Assembly (NCBI RefSeq): GCF_000264995.1
Contig: NW_006767452.1
Coordinates: 365,037 to 424,308, forward strand
Direction: 5' to 3'
Length of the DNA: 59,272 bases
Source: Punctularia strigosozonata HHB-11173 SS5
Lineage: Eukaryota; Basidiomycota; Agaricomycetes; Corticiales; Punctulariaceae
Every line of letters begins with the position of its first letter. The first letter of the stretch is position 1. The notes below the pieces were generated by a model. That model made no database searches. It worked only from the letters and a program-made list of their open reading frames with translations, and was not told the origin of the DNA. The translations under genes and the position numbers were made by a program. Positions 22,822-34,422 of this stretch are shown here, piece by piece.

Positions 22822-24163
22822 CTAGGTATACAGGCGCTTCGGCAGCATGGTTGAGGTGTATATGCCGGCAAGCACTACCGCGCACAAAACCCAATAGACC
22901 AGTGTCCCGCGCAGAAGGTTCTTTTCGATGGATGCAGCAAATAGCGAGGAAGCAGCGGTTGGCGCGATCGCGCGCATGGTAGATGCGGTCGTCTGCGCGA
23001 GGCCGTTGGCCGCGCCGAGCGCGCCGCGAGGCGCTCCCGTGTTGACGAAGAGGAAGACGCATCCTGAGTTGAGAGACATGAGAATTGGGCGCTTCTAGCG
23101 GGATGCGGGGTGTCGGAAAACTTACCATAACCCATGTATGCAACCGTGTATACCGCGAGCTGAATCACCAGCACGAGCCATGTCCACTTGTCAATATGAC
23201 CTGCCCGCTGCGCCAGGAACGCCATCAAGGGGAAGGCCGAGAGACATACGAGGTAGCAGGCGAAGGATGCGATGTACAGCGTTCGGGGCCCAACCTTCCG
23301 AACCAGGGGCGGAAAGACGAATATCTCCACGATGCAGTTCACGACGCCCCACACGCCGATAATGATTCCGATGGTGAACGTGCTAAACCCCAATCCTTGT
23401 GCGCCAATGGATGTGGAGTACATGAGTGGCTGGAGCACCTCATAGCACTGGTCGACAAATGCAATGAACCCATAGTTGAGAAGCGGGTAAAGGACCCTCG
23501 GTACAAACAACGAGCGGAACCCAGGAACTTGCGGGGACGGAATGACTGCTTCAGACGAAGACAAAGTTTGAGCTGTCTGTACTTGGGACGGCAACTCGGG
23601 CAGGTCCGTTATAGGTGTTGCGGCCTTTTCGTCGCCCTGAGTCACAGGTTCCGCGGGTGAAGATCCTGCACTGTGCGATCGTCGGAGAGTCTGAAATACA
23701 ACGTCATCATACTACTACGCCGCGAGAAACCCTGATAACGCACCTCACGAAGACCAAGGAAGGCAAATAGAAAGGCGCTCATGGAAACTGAGGCAACGGT
23801 GATGCAAGGCAGGAAATAGGGATAATCCGTCAACAGCCGACTACGCCCTAGTGTGTCCGGCCATCGTTGAGCAGGGTCGGCGAGAACCCCGCCAATGATA
23901 GGTCCGAGCGTCGTGCCGAGGGACCATATCGTGCCGAAGAAGGCGTATCCGAGCGCAGCGTTGGTTTCATCGGTCATTTCGGCTGTCACACACTTGACAA
24001 CGCCAATGTTCCCGTTGAGCATGCCTTGAGCGATACGGCTGAGGATAATCTCCCAGTACGTTTTAGACAGGCCAAACCCGACCATAGCCAGGGTCAACCC
24101 AAACAAGCCGGTCAGGATCACCGGTCGCCGACCGATTCTGTCGGAGAGTTTTCCCCACTGAAG
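22822..24163 (-). pseudogene. MFS transporter 3, C-terminal part cut by inversion
   Basis: This carries everything from LQWGKLSDRIGRRPV (the MFS signature after TM2) to the end (MLPKRLYT, TAA at 22822). It includes GMLNGNIGVVKCVTAEMTDE, IIGGVLADPAQRWP, YFLPCITVASVSMSAFLFAF, a loop, LNYGFIAFVDQCYEVLQPL and GAANGLAQTTASTMRAIAP. Introns at LGLRE|TLRR and MGYG|CVFLF are intact and no frame break occurs inside. There is no N-terminus: reading upstream in frame meets TGA at 24167-24169 and no TM1. The missing exons lie on the opposite strand at 24795-25202, and their last codon joins this piece in frame. It would be a DHA1-like transporter. As arranged it cannot give a full protein. Confidence 0.85.
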
Positions 24164-24222
24164 GAGTCATCGCCGCGCTCCGAGGAAGAGGGCAGATTGG
24201 TGAGGTCAATAATGTCTGCCAT
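24164..24222 (-). pseudogene. Displaced 5' end of zinc-binding protein gene
   Basis: ATG at 24220-24222 opens 19 codons plus two bases (MADIIDLTNLPSSSERGDD). This is acidic and Ser-rich with a DIIDLT start. It abuts the MFS piece at 24163 out of frame and stops soon after. The two leftover bases complete a Ser codon with the base at 25203, and the frame then continues into QTEFSESHDERHSD of the zinc-binding protein. I therefore read it as that gene's original first codons. Confidence 0.75.
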
Positions 24223-24794
24223 TATGTGAGAACGCCAAAATGAAGTAGTGTTCCGAAGATTGGGTCACAAAGCAACTCTCGAGCGCGCTCTTGCAACCAG
24301 AGTTGGCGCAATCTGCATCGGAGTCTGAAATCAAGCTCGTATTACACGATTAATCGGTTCTCCCACGGTGACCCGGCGTGCCTCGTCTTGCCAACTGTCC
24401 TCGTCTTGCCATCTCGGGAAACGGCACAACTCGGGACTTCCTCACTAATCCACTAATGCATCCACGGAACCCTGCGCGTTGTTCTAGGCCGCTCGCTCCT
24501 CACCCGTTGGAATATCTTGCCGCGGTCTCCGCACCAACGTGTGCCGCGGCTGGAAGTGGACAAGCATGAATTCTCCGCCATATGTCGTAACGCGCTTAAC
24601 TGCATTCGCGATTTTTACGCTCCCTTCATGGGCCCTCCGTGTGCCGATCGATTACGCCTATGCTCGATAAAGTCTGGGTTGCATGCGCATCAGGGTTGAG
24701 CACCTCAACTTTCCATGGTGGTGGTGGTTTCAGCTGATGAGCGTATAAAATCCGGAGCCCAGCGACACGCAATTGGATAGTAAGCCTCCCATCC
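24223..24794. promoter_or_regulatory. Former bidirectional promoter, MFS3 / zinc protein
   Basis: 572 bp between the displaced zinc-protein ATG (minus) and the MFS3 ATG (plus). It lies wholly inside the inverted segment. There is no coding signal. A TATA box for the MFS3 start is at 24744. Confidence 0.5.
24744..24750 (+). promoter_or_regulatory. TATA box of MFS3
   Basis: TATAAAA, 51 bp before the ATG at 24795. Confidence 0.6.
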
Positions 24795-25202
24795 ATGTCC
24801 CAATCTACTCTGCCTTTGGCTGAAACTACCCGTGAACAGGCCGAGGATCGATCCCCGAATGTCGCGGCGGTGGCACTGGACAGCCCTCGACCAAGACTGA
24901 CCCCTTTCCCGAAAATTCAACTCGCCATCTTTTTGTATTTACAGGTATCTTCCTTTCCGCTCTTGTGAGAATGATACTTACGCTAAAGTCCCTAGCTCGC
25001 CGAGCCCCTGACGTGCACCGTCATATATCCTTTCGTCAACCAGCTAGTTCGGAGAACTGGCGTGACTGGCGGGGATGAGAAGCGAACTGGATACTATGCC
25101 GGCCTTACAGTAAGGCTCCCTCCATATACTCGAAATGAACTGCGCTGACAGGTTATCCGACTGTAGCAATCGCTGTTCTACGCTAGCGAGGCGGTTTGTG
25201 TG
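24795..25202 (+). pseudogene. MFS transporter 3, N-terminal exons cut by inversion
   Basis: Exons 24795-24944, 24996-25109 and 25167-25202 with good GT-AG borders. The protein begins MSQSTLPLAETTREQAED, then PFPKIQLAIFLYLQ joined to LAEPLTCTVIYPFVNQ (TM1), GVTGGDEKRTGYYAGLT, then QSLFYASEAVCV. Paralogues read QSLFFATEALTVLQWSRLSD at this point. Here the homology stops dead at 25202 and the sequence becomes the zinc-binding gene in another frame. The continuation is on the minus strand from 24163. It keeps its own TATA box. Confidence 0.85.
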
Positions 25203-25761
25203 TCAGACAGAGTTCTCGGAATCACACGACGAACGCCATTCAGACGGAGTAGAGGTTGACGAAGAGGAGCCACTCGACGCGCCCTCGCTAGAAAGGCTCA
25301 GGGAAGCTGTGGTTTCCGTTCCGGAAAAGACGCTTCGAGAAATAGTGCTCGATCTTATCGAGGACATGCCATCAGTCGGACACGCTCTCTTCAAAGAGTT
25401 AGTGACGGTTCAACACGGAGAGCTCGTGCAAAGATGGGAAATATGCCGTAAATGTGGCGACGATTTCGATGTCAGCGCAACACAGGTAGAAGGATCATGC
25501 CAGTTCCATCCGGGTATGTTTTACCGAAGAATACGGGGAGATCAAACATTGACGTAAGCCTTAGGTGTACTGGAAGTCAGGGAGGAGGAATTCGTTGACT
25601 GGGACGAAGACTGCCATGGGCCAATGGACACGCCTGAAAATAGGAGAGACTACCCGGAGAATTTCAGTTGGACGTGCTGTGATGGCAGTGGCCTGTCTGA
25701 AGGCTGCGTGTCGAGCACACATACCGCGAGCGGCCCCGCAAGAAAACGCAAGCGAATATGA
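25135..25761 (+). CDS. CHORD-like zinc-binding protein, 5' end replaced
   Basis: True family sequence starts at 25203 (QTEFSESHDERHSD, EEEPLDAPSLERLREAVV). The zinc-ligand pattern is WEICRKCGDDFDV, then CQFHPG, an intron at about 25518-25564 (gtatgt...ccttag), then VLEVREEEFVDWDEDCHGPM, FSWTCCDGSG, GCVSSTH and a basic tail (PARKRKRI) that could be a nuclear signal. The CxFHPG...WxCC order resembles CHORD zinc domains, but the exact family is not certain. The frame is open from ATG 25135, so translation would now add about 22 residues read out of frame from MFS intron and exon DNA. The native start appears to be the fragment at 24220-24222. Confidence 0.7.
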
Positions 25762-26576
25762 TGGCAGCGGGATCCAACCACTGCTTCGTGCAGATTGCAG
25801 TCACATGCGTACTGCGCGAACAGGAACCGACACCGTGACGGTTCTTCGCGGTACATCTCGCAACTGATAGGTACGTATACAATGATCTTCCTCAAATCGC
25901 GGTGCGGCTCAAAGCCTACACACTCGTAGACAAGTTATTGTGGTCGGCCTTGATGCCCCGACGTTTGGATTATCATTGTATCCCAAACAGTGACTGTCTG
26001 AGCTCGGGCACTCCTGAATTCAGCGGCCCGCCCTGCTCCGTAATCATTGCACCATCCTTCGCCATCATTGCACAGCGGAGGAATACGTACGTATCCGAAG
26101 GATCAGGCCCCAGGCCTCAGCGAATACAGCCAAGCGAGCCCGGTTCCCCGCACTTTCGTACAGACTTCAGAACACAAACTTTTCCGCCAGCGGCATTGTG
26201 GGAAACACATAACACATGGTTTGCGATGCTCCCGCTCTATTGCTCTTTCGGCACAGACAATCCCGCAAAAATTCCCGCCCGCCACCATAGACAGCATGTC
26301 TTCAATTGCTCGATAATTGGGTACCTGTCCGCTTCGGTTACACGGAGACGTCATCAACCCAACGCTGAACGTTGTTGTCTGTAAGTTCTTATGGACTGGT
26401 AATCCCGAGCGTGGTCGGGACGTCTAGAACAGGAGATCGATCAGCGTGCTGCGTGCTGCGTGCTTCTTGTGAATCTCTGCGGAATGGCCATTGCATCTCA
26501 ACTGCCACTGGGGCTCGCCAGAAGACCACGCCGATAATAGTACATTGGATTGCTCTGCATGACCTTACAGGACGTA
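25762..26576. other. Intergenic, no supported gene
   Basis: Spacer between the zinc-protein stop and the urease stop (convergent genes). It probably holds both 3' UTRs. The ORF at 25902-26384 has no motif and biased Pro/His content typical of chance frames. Confidence 0.4.
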
Positions 26577-29500
26577 CTAAAACAGGTTGTATGCTTTACC
26601 AAGGGGAAGCCGCTCTGCGGGCTCGATATCCGCGAGCACGCCGTCTGCATGCACCTCATAGTTCTCCGGGTCCACCTTCATTTCGGGCGTGGCGTCGTTC
26701 CACTTCATGTCCTTCTTCGTGACCGCTCGACACCCCGTAACAGGTTCGAACCGTTTTGATAGTTTATAGGACGCCACGGTGCCAGACGAAATGGATATTT
26801 CAGACACGAACGAGATAGAGTTGAGCGCCGCTGAAGCCGGGTAAGAGCCCCACATAGGTTTGGAGTAGAACGGCTGCACGGTAGGGATGGATGCGTTCGC
26901 GTCACCCATCTGCGACATAGACGTCAATGGTCGAAATTCTGCCAACTAGAGGAGACATACCTGCGACCAGGCGATTACGCCAGACTTCAGTACCATAGAG
27001 GGCTTGGAGCCGAAGTTCTCTGGCTTCCAAAGAACGAGGTCTGCCAGTGTACCTGTAGCAACCTGACCAACCAGGTGGCTCATGCCATGTGTGATAGCAC
27101 TGTAAACTATGATCAACCAAAACCCTGATCCCGTAAGAACGGCACCAACGGATTGATGGTGTATTTTGAAATGTAACGCTTGACCCTCCCATTGTCCACG
27201 CCTTCGCTGTCACCAAGAGCCGAGAGCGGCCCCCTGAATTCGCGCATTTTACTGGCCGTCCTCCATGTACGACTGACAACTTCTCCTACGCGGCCCATGG
27301 CCTGCGAGTCCGAACTGATCATGGAGATGGCGCCGGTATCATGCAACACATCTTCCGCAGCGACTGTCTCGGCTCGGATTCGCGATTCGGCGAACGCAAG
27401 ATCTTCGGGGATAGACTTGTCGAGGTGGTGGCAGACCATGAGCATCTACCCACGGGCTCAGATGAGCACTCTCGGTGTGACAAAATGAGACGGACTGACA
27501 TCCAGATGCTCGTCAAGTGTATTCTTCGTGAAGGGACGAGTCGGGTTGGTTGAAGAAGGCAGTACATTGTTCTGACCACAGACGACGATGATGTCTGGCG
27601 CATGTCCACCACCTGTACGAAGACCGTTCAGATTCGTATCAACAATGCCAATGCCTAGCCCACTTACCTGCACCTTCTGTGTGGTATGTATGAATTGTAC
27701 GACCTCCGAAGGCGGCAATGGTGCCTTCAGACTGCCCCATCAGATACAATCCAGCCATACTATGATTCCCCGAACTCACTTTCAACGAAACCACTCTCGT
27801 TCAAGGTGTCTGTGTGAATGTTGACCTGGGAAGATATGAACGTGAGTACTTCTCTTTATGAAGGTTTAGGTTGCGCTTACCTGCACGTCGTACTTGTCAC
27901 CGACGTCCAGCGCCTTGACAATAACGGCTGGAGTAGTGCCCCAATCCTCGTGGAGCTTCAACCCGCAAGCTCCCGCTTTCACGATCTCTTCCACCGCCGT
28001 CGTCCCCGCATCGTTGCCTTTCCCGGTGAAGCCGAAGTTCATCGGAAGACCATCCGTAGCTGCCAACATGTGACGCATATAGAAGGGAGAAGGAGTGCAC
28101 GTTGTGGCATTCGTCCCCGCACTAGGCCCGGTACCGCCACCGATCATGGTTGTCGTCCCCGCAGCGAGCGCTTCGTTAACCTGTTGGGGACATATGTAAT
28201 GAACGTGGGCATCGATAGCGCCCGCTGTGAGGATCATTTTTTCCCCAGCGATGACCTCCGTGGACGAGCCGATGACGAGGGACGGGTGCACGCCTGCCAT
28301 GACGTCTGGGTTGCCCGCCTTGCCAATTCCGGCGATATAACCGTTCTTGACACCGACGTCCGCCTATACCCGCAACGGTAAGGCCAGGGAGATAACCGAT
28401 GGAAAGGGGAGGACAGACCTTGTAGATACCCGACCAGTCGACAATAAGCGCGTTTGTGATCACAAGGTCTAGGGTCTCGGACGACGATCGATTGGTCGCT
28501 TGTCCCATCCCTTCCCGTATGGATTTGCCTGGAAGGTGTGAGACGGGTATTGTGTCGAGCCCGCGTAGATGCACTGACCTCCGCCGAACTTCACTTCGTC
28601 GCCGTATACCGTCTATCGGATAGGCTTGAGCACCCGTGATGTTTAAGACAAGCCAACAACCGACCTCGTCCCTCTCCACCTCAATCCACAACGCTGTGTC
28701 GCCAAGACGTACCCTGTCGCCCACAGTAGGCCCAAACATAGCGATATATGCATCCCGACCGATGGACGTATCTTCCGACACCTCGAGCGCCCCGGGTTCA
28801 GGAGCATACCCGAAGCCCTTTTGGACTAAACCCCGGATTATGTCGTCGGTGCGTGCGAGATCGAACACGCCCGACGCGAGGTTGTTTCCACCCGAGATAA
28901 TCTTCGCCCCGGCTATGGTGCATAGCGTGACCGTCTTGACATCTCCCGGTTCGAAGCGCACTGCGGTGCCAGCGGCAATATCCAGGCGCTTGCCGTAGGC
29001 TTTGCCGCGGTCAAAGGACAGCGCCTTGTTCGTCTCAACGAAGTGGTAGTGCGAGCCAATCTGGTTTCGAGGAATGATGAGACTCGTACCGCAGACCGCA
29101 GCGGGATAGTGGAAATATGGCAATGCTACGCACCTGGATGGGTCTGTCCCCGTTATTGGTGACGCGCAGCCTGATGCGTTCCCTCCCTTTGTTTATCACG
29201 ATGCTTTCCTTGCGCGCGATGATGGCGCCGGCGACTTTCTCCCGTGCGAAGTCCGCGGGGTCGGTGGACGGGAACGCGTCTTCAGGTGGCACGGGGAGGA
29301 AAGATCCGTAGAGAGCGGCTGCGATGTCTCCAGATTCCGTGCAGACAGGATCGTGCACCGTCACCAGGAACACGCTGTCCGACGAAGATATTAGGCCTTG
29401 AACAACGCCAGAGTCTGAAGCACGCACCCATCAGGAAACGTCCCCTCGACTTGTATCTCATGTAGGAGGCTGACAACGTCAGGGAGGACGTGCCTTCGGC

Positions 29501-29768
29501 CAAGGAGCGTCTTCCCATGTTGCATCAGCTCCGCAACTGAATGCCTGGCATCCCGGATTCTCTCCTGTAACACTGACGCGATCAATGCCGTGGCTTCGGT
29601 TTGATTGAGCTTGAGTCCTCGCGCGAGACGTTTCTGAGCGAGGAACCCGGCCTGTGTGGGATATCATCATTGGAGCGCGGCATGAGTCAATTGGTCCGTG
29701 GATCAAGTTGAAGCAGCAACCACCTGATGCAAAAGCAGTTTGGCCTCATCTCGGGGTAGGATATGCAT
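26577..29768 (-). CDS. URE1: Urease
   Basis: Cytosolic nickel enzyme hydrolysing urea to ammonia and carbamate. It is one fused gamma-beta-alpha chain, as in other fungi and plants, estimated at 830-840 aa from about a dozen exons. The start is [15 protein letters not shown] joined to [20 protein letters not shown]. The beta part has [49 protein letters not shown] and FEPGDVKTV. The alpha part shows [18 protein letters not shown], the nickel-binding [14 protein letters not shown], the carbamylated-Lys motif [27 protein letters not shown], and the active-site flap [20 protein letters not shown]. The C-terminus is [10 protein letters not shown]. All ligand motifs are present and no break is seen. 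Accessory nickel chaperones are not in this window. Confidence 0.96.
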
Positions 29769-31376
29769 AGCGCTAGGTCAGACAGCCACTGGCTGTACTG
29801 CAAGTCCTATCCTGAGTTGAGAGATAGCGAACTAGAGACTCGACCATCAGACGAGCCAGCGTTAACATGAGAGATAACATGGCTATCATTGAATCAAGGC
29901 ACTGCCTTGTGCAACATGGGCGCCCTGATCTCATTCTATCTTTTGCTTTGCTGGCTAGAACGCGGAAACTGTCTTCAATCTATTATCGGGACGGCCTAGG
30001 GTGAATGTCAACTTCTGGTGACAAATATGACAGCAACTCCCCGATAGTCTCGACAGCTATGCAGCGGTACAAAGTTTGGTATACTATAGACCTACCTCTG
30101 GGTCCTCAAAACACTGCACAGCACCCCCGTTACTCCTGCATTAGATGCTATCCCGGGCGCCCGAGCTACCAACAGCGTTTGTATAACCCACGTACAACCT
30201 TAACTCTGCATTTGACTCGACAGGGGCAAACTTCGCCGTGCGCGCTGGCTCCACATTCAAGCCGCGCGATGAAACCCCCCAAGTTATGATCCAAACGGGT
30301 ATCGGAAGATACGCAAGTGAATACATGCTCCATGATGCATTAATGATTGGCTTTCGCTGTAAGTTCACCATCTAACTACGCCACTATCTACTTATCCTCA
30401 ATCGGATATCATCATGAACCGGTATCTCACCAGCCGTCTGCGCCGGTGAACACTGCTATACCATCAGATATCCTGTATCGCATCTTCGCTCAAGGGAGAA
30501 GTCGTAGCGCGCGGCAGTCTCATCGAGTTGAAGGGAAGAGCAAACTGAAATGAGGCAGATACCGGATTCGACCCATATGAGCTGCTGTGGATCGGCACAA
30601 CCAAGTACATACTGGATCGGGGCTGTGGGCCAATATACTGCCCCATAACTGCCATGTTTCATTACATCGAAGTTCTTCGCTCTCGACTCCCAGATGATAC
30701 TGCTGTCAATGTACGTTTCATATCGGTTTCGCGTATTCCATATGCGCACCCTTGGCGTCATAACTTCCCGCCGTGCTCTCGGCATTTCGTGGCCATCTGA
30801 GAGCCTTCGCGTGGCTTGCGTGGCATTTGTGCGGATGCTGACAATATGAAACGCAGCTCCCACACGGCAGGGCCAACGCGGTCAGCACAGCGTTTTTCGC
30901 AACTCTCCGGTTGGTATACATGTTGCGATATGCCGGTGGGCGCTGGGAACTATCTCCGGCAACCATGTATGGGCTTTGGACGTTTGCTTCCGCGCTCTCC
31001 GCGTGCGATCCCGTTGATCATCTTTAGCTTGTGCCCTGCCGGCATCAACGATCCATCTATCAGAGTCTGTTTCCGTCGCGTTCTCCGAGATGCGGTGCTG
31101 CCGCAATCCTGCATCTCGCAGCGTCAGCATAGGCCAGGTTTGGATTCACCCGGGAATAGGATGCCGGTTTAAGCGATTGTCCCCTACAGAGGTGACTCCT
31201 CCGGACGCAGATGTTCCACTCGGATCTAGTGGCGCCCGGCGATAGCCACCTGCCACATGTCACGTGCACGCCTGTTCTTAAGCAGGCAGCCAGTCCCGGT
31301 TCTCCTTTTGTCCCCAGACACGGCCTTGGATATAAACCCCCTCCCTGCGACAGCCGAGCACACTACCTTCAGCTAC
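29769..31376. other. Urease / hypothetical gene intergenic region
   Basis: About 1.6 kb with divergent genes on each side, so both promoters should lie here. A plus-strand stretch near 30445-30500 (IPSDILYRIFAQ) faintly resembles the start of an F-box, but the frame closes quickly. Nothing else is supported. Confidence 0.35.
31331..31336 (+). promoter_or_regulatory. TATA box of hypothetical gene
   Basis: TATAAA 46 bp before the ATG at 31377. It lies inside the longer open frame from 31257, arguing that the upstream ATG is not used. Confidence 0.55.
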
Positions 31377-32093
31377 ATGTCGTGCGTTGCTGTCCTGCCG
31401 CCCCCGCCCGCGTCGTTCGATCCGTTCCACTCCGCTCGGAAACGTACCCACTCGTTCTCGATGCCCAAACCGGCCAAGTCGGCTCGCACCCTCCAACGGA
31501 CGGTGTCCTTCATCGAGCTTTCGGACGCGTTCGATGATAACTCGGACCCCGAATTCGCCTTCCCCTCCATCCCCGCCACCCGCGCCGAATCCTCCTCCGC
31601 GCGTTCTCTGCGGGCGTACAAGGAGGCCCGTGCAAGACGCTACGTCCAGGATTTCAAGACCGAGGAGATGCTCTCCCTTTCATCCGCGTCCCTCGCTGCA
31701 CTATTCGACGAACTGGGCCCAAGTTCCGTGATCACCTTCAAACCTAAGCCGCGCCCACCGCTCTTCTACAGCTCCTTCCGGCACAGGACCTCCTCCCCGC
31801 TCTCCCCCGTCCAGAAGCTGCTCCCTGCGCGCCCTGTCTTCCCGCGCTCCAAGCCCGACTCGGAGGCGGATTTGCACCGGCGCGCGATCGTCGCGCGGAT
31901 GCGATGTTCGCCGGAGGGCCAGAAGATCCTCATGATGGGCGCCAGGGTGGCGATCTCGATGATGAGCGCGACAAGGGAGCTCGAAGCACTCGTCGCCGCG
32001 CGGGAAGGGTCCGAGGGCCACGACGCACCGACGAAGGACTCTCGGACACCGGTCGGCCAGCCGGAGGAGGATTGGGAGTTGATCGACTCATGA
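31377..32093 (+). CDS. Hypothetical protein, Ser/Pro/Arg-rich
   Basis: Intronless, 238 aa, unrecognised. It starts MSCVAVLPPPPASFDPFHSA and has a basic N-terminal patch (RKRTHSFSMPKPAKSARTLQ), an acidic stretch (DAFDDNSDPEF), KPKPRPPLFYSSFRHRTSSP in the middle, a helix-prone segment (HRRAIVARMRCSPEGQKILM) and an acidic end EEDWELIDS. No signal peptide and no membrane helix. The start is chosen by the TATA box 46 bp upstream. High GC at third codon positions supports coding. The function cannot be inferred. Confidence 0.75.
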   Translation: MSCVAVLPPPPASFDPFHSARKRTHSFSMPKPAKSARTLQRTVSFIELSDAFDDNSDPEFAFPSIPATRAESSSARSLRAYKEARARRYVQDFKTEEMLSLSSASLAALFDELGPSSVITFKPKPRPPLFYSSFRHRTSSPLSPVQKLLPARPVFPRSKPDSEADLHRRAIVARMRCSPEGQKILMMGARVAISMMSATRELEALVAAREGSEGHDAPTKDSRTPVGQPEEDWELIDS

Positions 32094-32879
32094 ACGCGCT
32101 CCGAGGGAACCTGGACCTCGACCGACCCGCCTGCCACCGTTCGGTGGGGTCGGGGGCCCCCCGCATTCCGTGGTCGCCCTTGTTTCATTTCACTTCTTTC
32201 CCTGGCTCCACGCCGCAGACGAATTGGTTTCAACCACGCATCGGATCTAAAGCTGCAATGTCTCAGGGACTGCTTATATATGGTCGTGTTATGGAGCACA
32301 TATGTATACTCATCAACATTATTCTGTACAATCATCTGTCGGTAGTATAGCGACTTACGTCGATGAATCAACCTACTACATAGTACCAGCTTGACTCGAA
32401 AGAGACAAACAAGTGTGTCCGGGTATCGTCTTCGCCGCGGGGGCACCTTGGTGCCACCGAAAACAAATAGAGGTAAGCAAAGTTGCGTGAGGTGACGCGC
32501 CGCCTTACGCGCCAGATCCTTGTCTCCGACCCACGACTTTGACCTCCTCACGTCTTCACTCTGCGCCTTTTCTGCATCGGCTTTGTCTGGGAACATCTTT
32601 CGGAGAGAGCGCTGGAACGAGCAACCGACGGTGGCCTTCTCCCTGTATTAATTTATCATGTAAGAGTCTCGTCCATGTCCATGCTGCCTCTCGTTGTCCT
32701 CCAGGAAAATCCTCTCCATATGCATGTATCTGACGAGGCTGCATTACCTTGGGTGCTGTATACGCTCTGCTGTATCGCTCGCTCTGTTGTCCGTCGATAC
32801 TCGCAGTTCCTGTCACTCGCGCCCCCGAAACAGAGATCCTTTAAACGAACTCTCCTGTCGACGAACGACATTGTGAGCG
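32094..32879. other. Intergenic, no supported gene
   Basis: 3' flank of the hypothetical gene and promoter of the RRM gene. Open frames on either strand have no recognisable exon structure. Confidence 0.4.
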
Positions 32880-34422
32880 ATGGAAAATAGCACTGAGGAA
32901 GATTTCACCGATCTCTACGGCGATGACGAAGCCTTCGTGGGCTCTGGACCTATGCCCGTTGAGGTGAGTCGTGAGCCACCTGTAAGGACGAACAAACCCA
33001 GTGACAGTTGTTCTGGAATACAGCAGCAGCAGCAAGAGGAACCGAAGTCCATACAGAAGGGCGACTTCAACCCGGAACCCTCCGTTGGCGACAAACGACC
33101 TCGAGAGGAAGACCCGGAGGAACAGAGGCAGCAGCAGCCTCAGCAACACGCGCTGCCTCAAAATCCGAAGACGGGACAATCGCCCACCCCCAATGCGGGC
33201 GCGAATGGCAACTATAATGGGGGCCAGATGATGAACATGTCGGGAGGCATGGGTGCTGTGAACGCTATGTCTGGATACGATGCTTTGTACATTGGCGATC
33301 TGCAATGGGTCCGTAATTCTGATGTCGTTCTCGAGTGTAATCCTGCCTTGTACTTATCCGTACTTTTGGATGACGCATCGCAGTGGACGACCGACGAAGA
33401 CCTTCGACAAGTCGCGTTAAACGTCGGCGTCACGATTGATCACAAGGATATCACGTTCTCGGAGCACAAGGTGAACGGGAAGAGTAAGGGGTACGTACTC
33501 ACCTCCTTCGCGGAAATCGTCAGCGATTGAGCAACACGTAGCATCGCATATATCGAATGTGGATCACCCGAAAACGCGGCAGCGTTGAAAGAATGGTTCG
33601 ACAACAAGTGCGTAGCTTCGTTCGAGATAGCTGGCCCATCGATGTCTGACCATGTGCAGTGACTTCCAAAATCGCCGCGCAACGGCGACCCCCACCAACT
33701 CCGCGCAGGGCAATCCGTTCCGTACGCTCCCCAAAGGTAGGATCGTGCACATGGGCAGGGACGCGATGTCTTGCTGACGCCTTTGTTTTGACAGAGCCCC
33801 CTTCACGCGAGGGCCGTGCGCACGCAAACCAGCCTATACCTACCAGTGGCGGCGAAGGCGGTGGCCGCGGTCGCGGTGGCTTCCGTGGCGGACACAACAA
33901 CAACATGGGCGGGAACATGGGTGGCCAATTGCCCATGCGCGGTGGCATGATGGGAGGTAACATGGGCCTGATGCGCGGTGGTATGATGAACGGCATGAAC
34001 CCCATGGGAATGGGCATGATGGGCATGAACGGCATGGCCATGGGCAATATGGGTATGGGCATGAACATGGGCGGCCGGGGCATGGTCCCGCAAGCCCCGA
34101 GGGGCAACCTGATGGGCGGCGGGTTTGGCGGGCGCGGCGGCGGCGGCATGATGAACGGTATGGGTATGTACGGCTCCAACATGTAGCGGCCTTTTCGTCT
34201 ACGGTTCGCTCTGTGCGCTGGTTCTGATGTTGAGACCCCGTTTTCGTTGTATTTGTAGGTGGTGGTGGAATGGGAATGATGCCCATGAGCGGTCGCGGCG
34301 GGTTCGGGAGTATGCAGCAAGGCCATTTCAACCCAGCATTCGTACAAGGTGGGCAGGGCGGCGGTGGAAACTTCGGTCAGGAAGGACCGCGGAAACGTTT
34401 CCGCGTGGACGAGAGCGGATGA
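32880..34422 (+). CDS. RRM protein, CPSF6-like
   Basis: Probable nuclear RNA-binding protein resembling the large subunit of cleavage factor I (CPSF6-like). It starts [24 protein letters not shown]-rich Gln tract follows the first intron. The RRM runs from [10 protein letters not shown] joined to [16 protein letters not shown], through HKVNGKSKG joined to [20 protein letters not shown] (RNP2-like LYIGDL, RNP1-like SKGIAYIEC). After [17 protein letters not shown] the C-terminus is very rich in Gly and Met ([18 protein letters not shown]), ending [12 protein letters not shown]. Five or six short introns. The family assignment rests on layout (acidic N-terminus, one RRM, low-complexity tail), so another single-RRM protein is possible. 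Confidence 0.82.

Larger units (their letters stand above)
24164..25202. other. Inferred 1,039-bp inverted segment
   Basis: Breakpoints lie between 24163/24164 and 25202/25203. Reversing the segment joins the MFS exon ending SEAVCV to LQWGKLSDR in phase, and MADIID...GDD to SQTEFSES in phase. Both divergent genes become continuous, with a 572-bp shared promoter between their ATGs. I see no repeat longer than a base or two at the junctions. Whether this is a natural allele or an assembly error cannot be decided from the sequence alone. Confidence 0.8.

Noticed and set aside
24167-24169. In-frame TGA read as a nonsense mutation in MFS transporter 3
   Set aside because: It lies beyond the breakpoint in DNA that belongs to the zinc-protein gene. 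The inversion explains it better than a point mutation.
30440-30540. F-box-like start (IPSDILYRIF)
   Set aside because: Only about ten residues match and the frame closes without the expected continuation.
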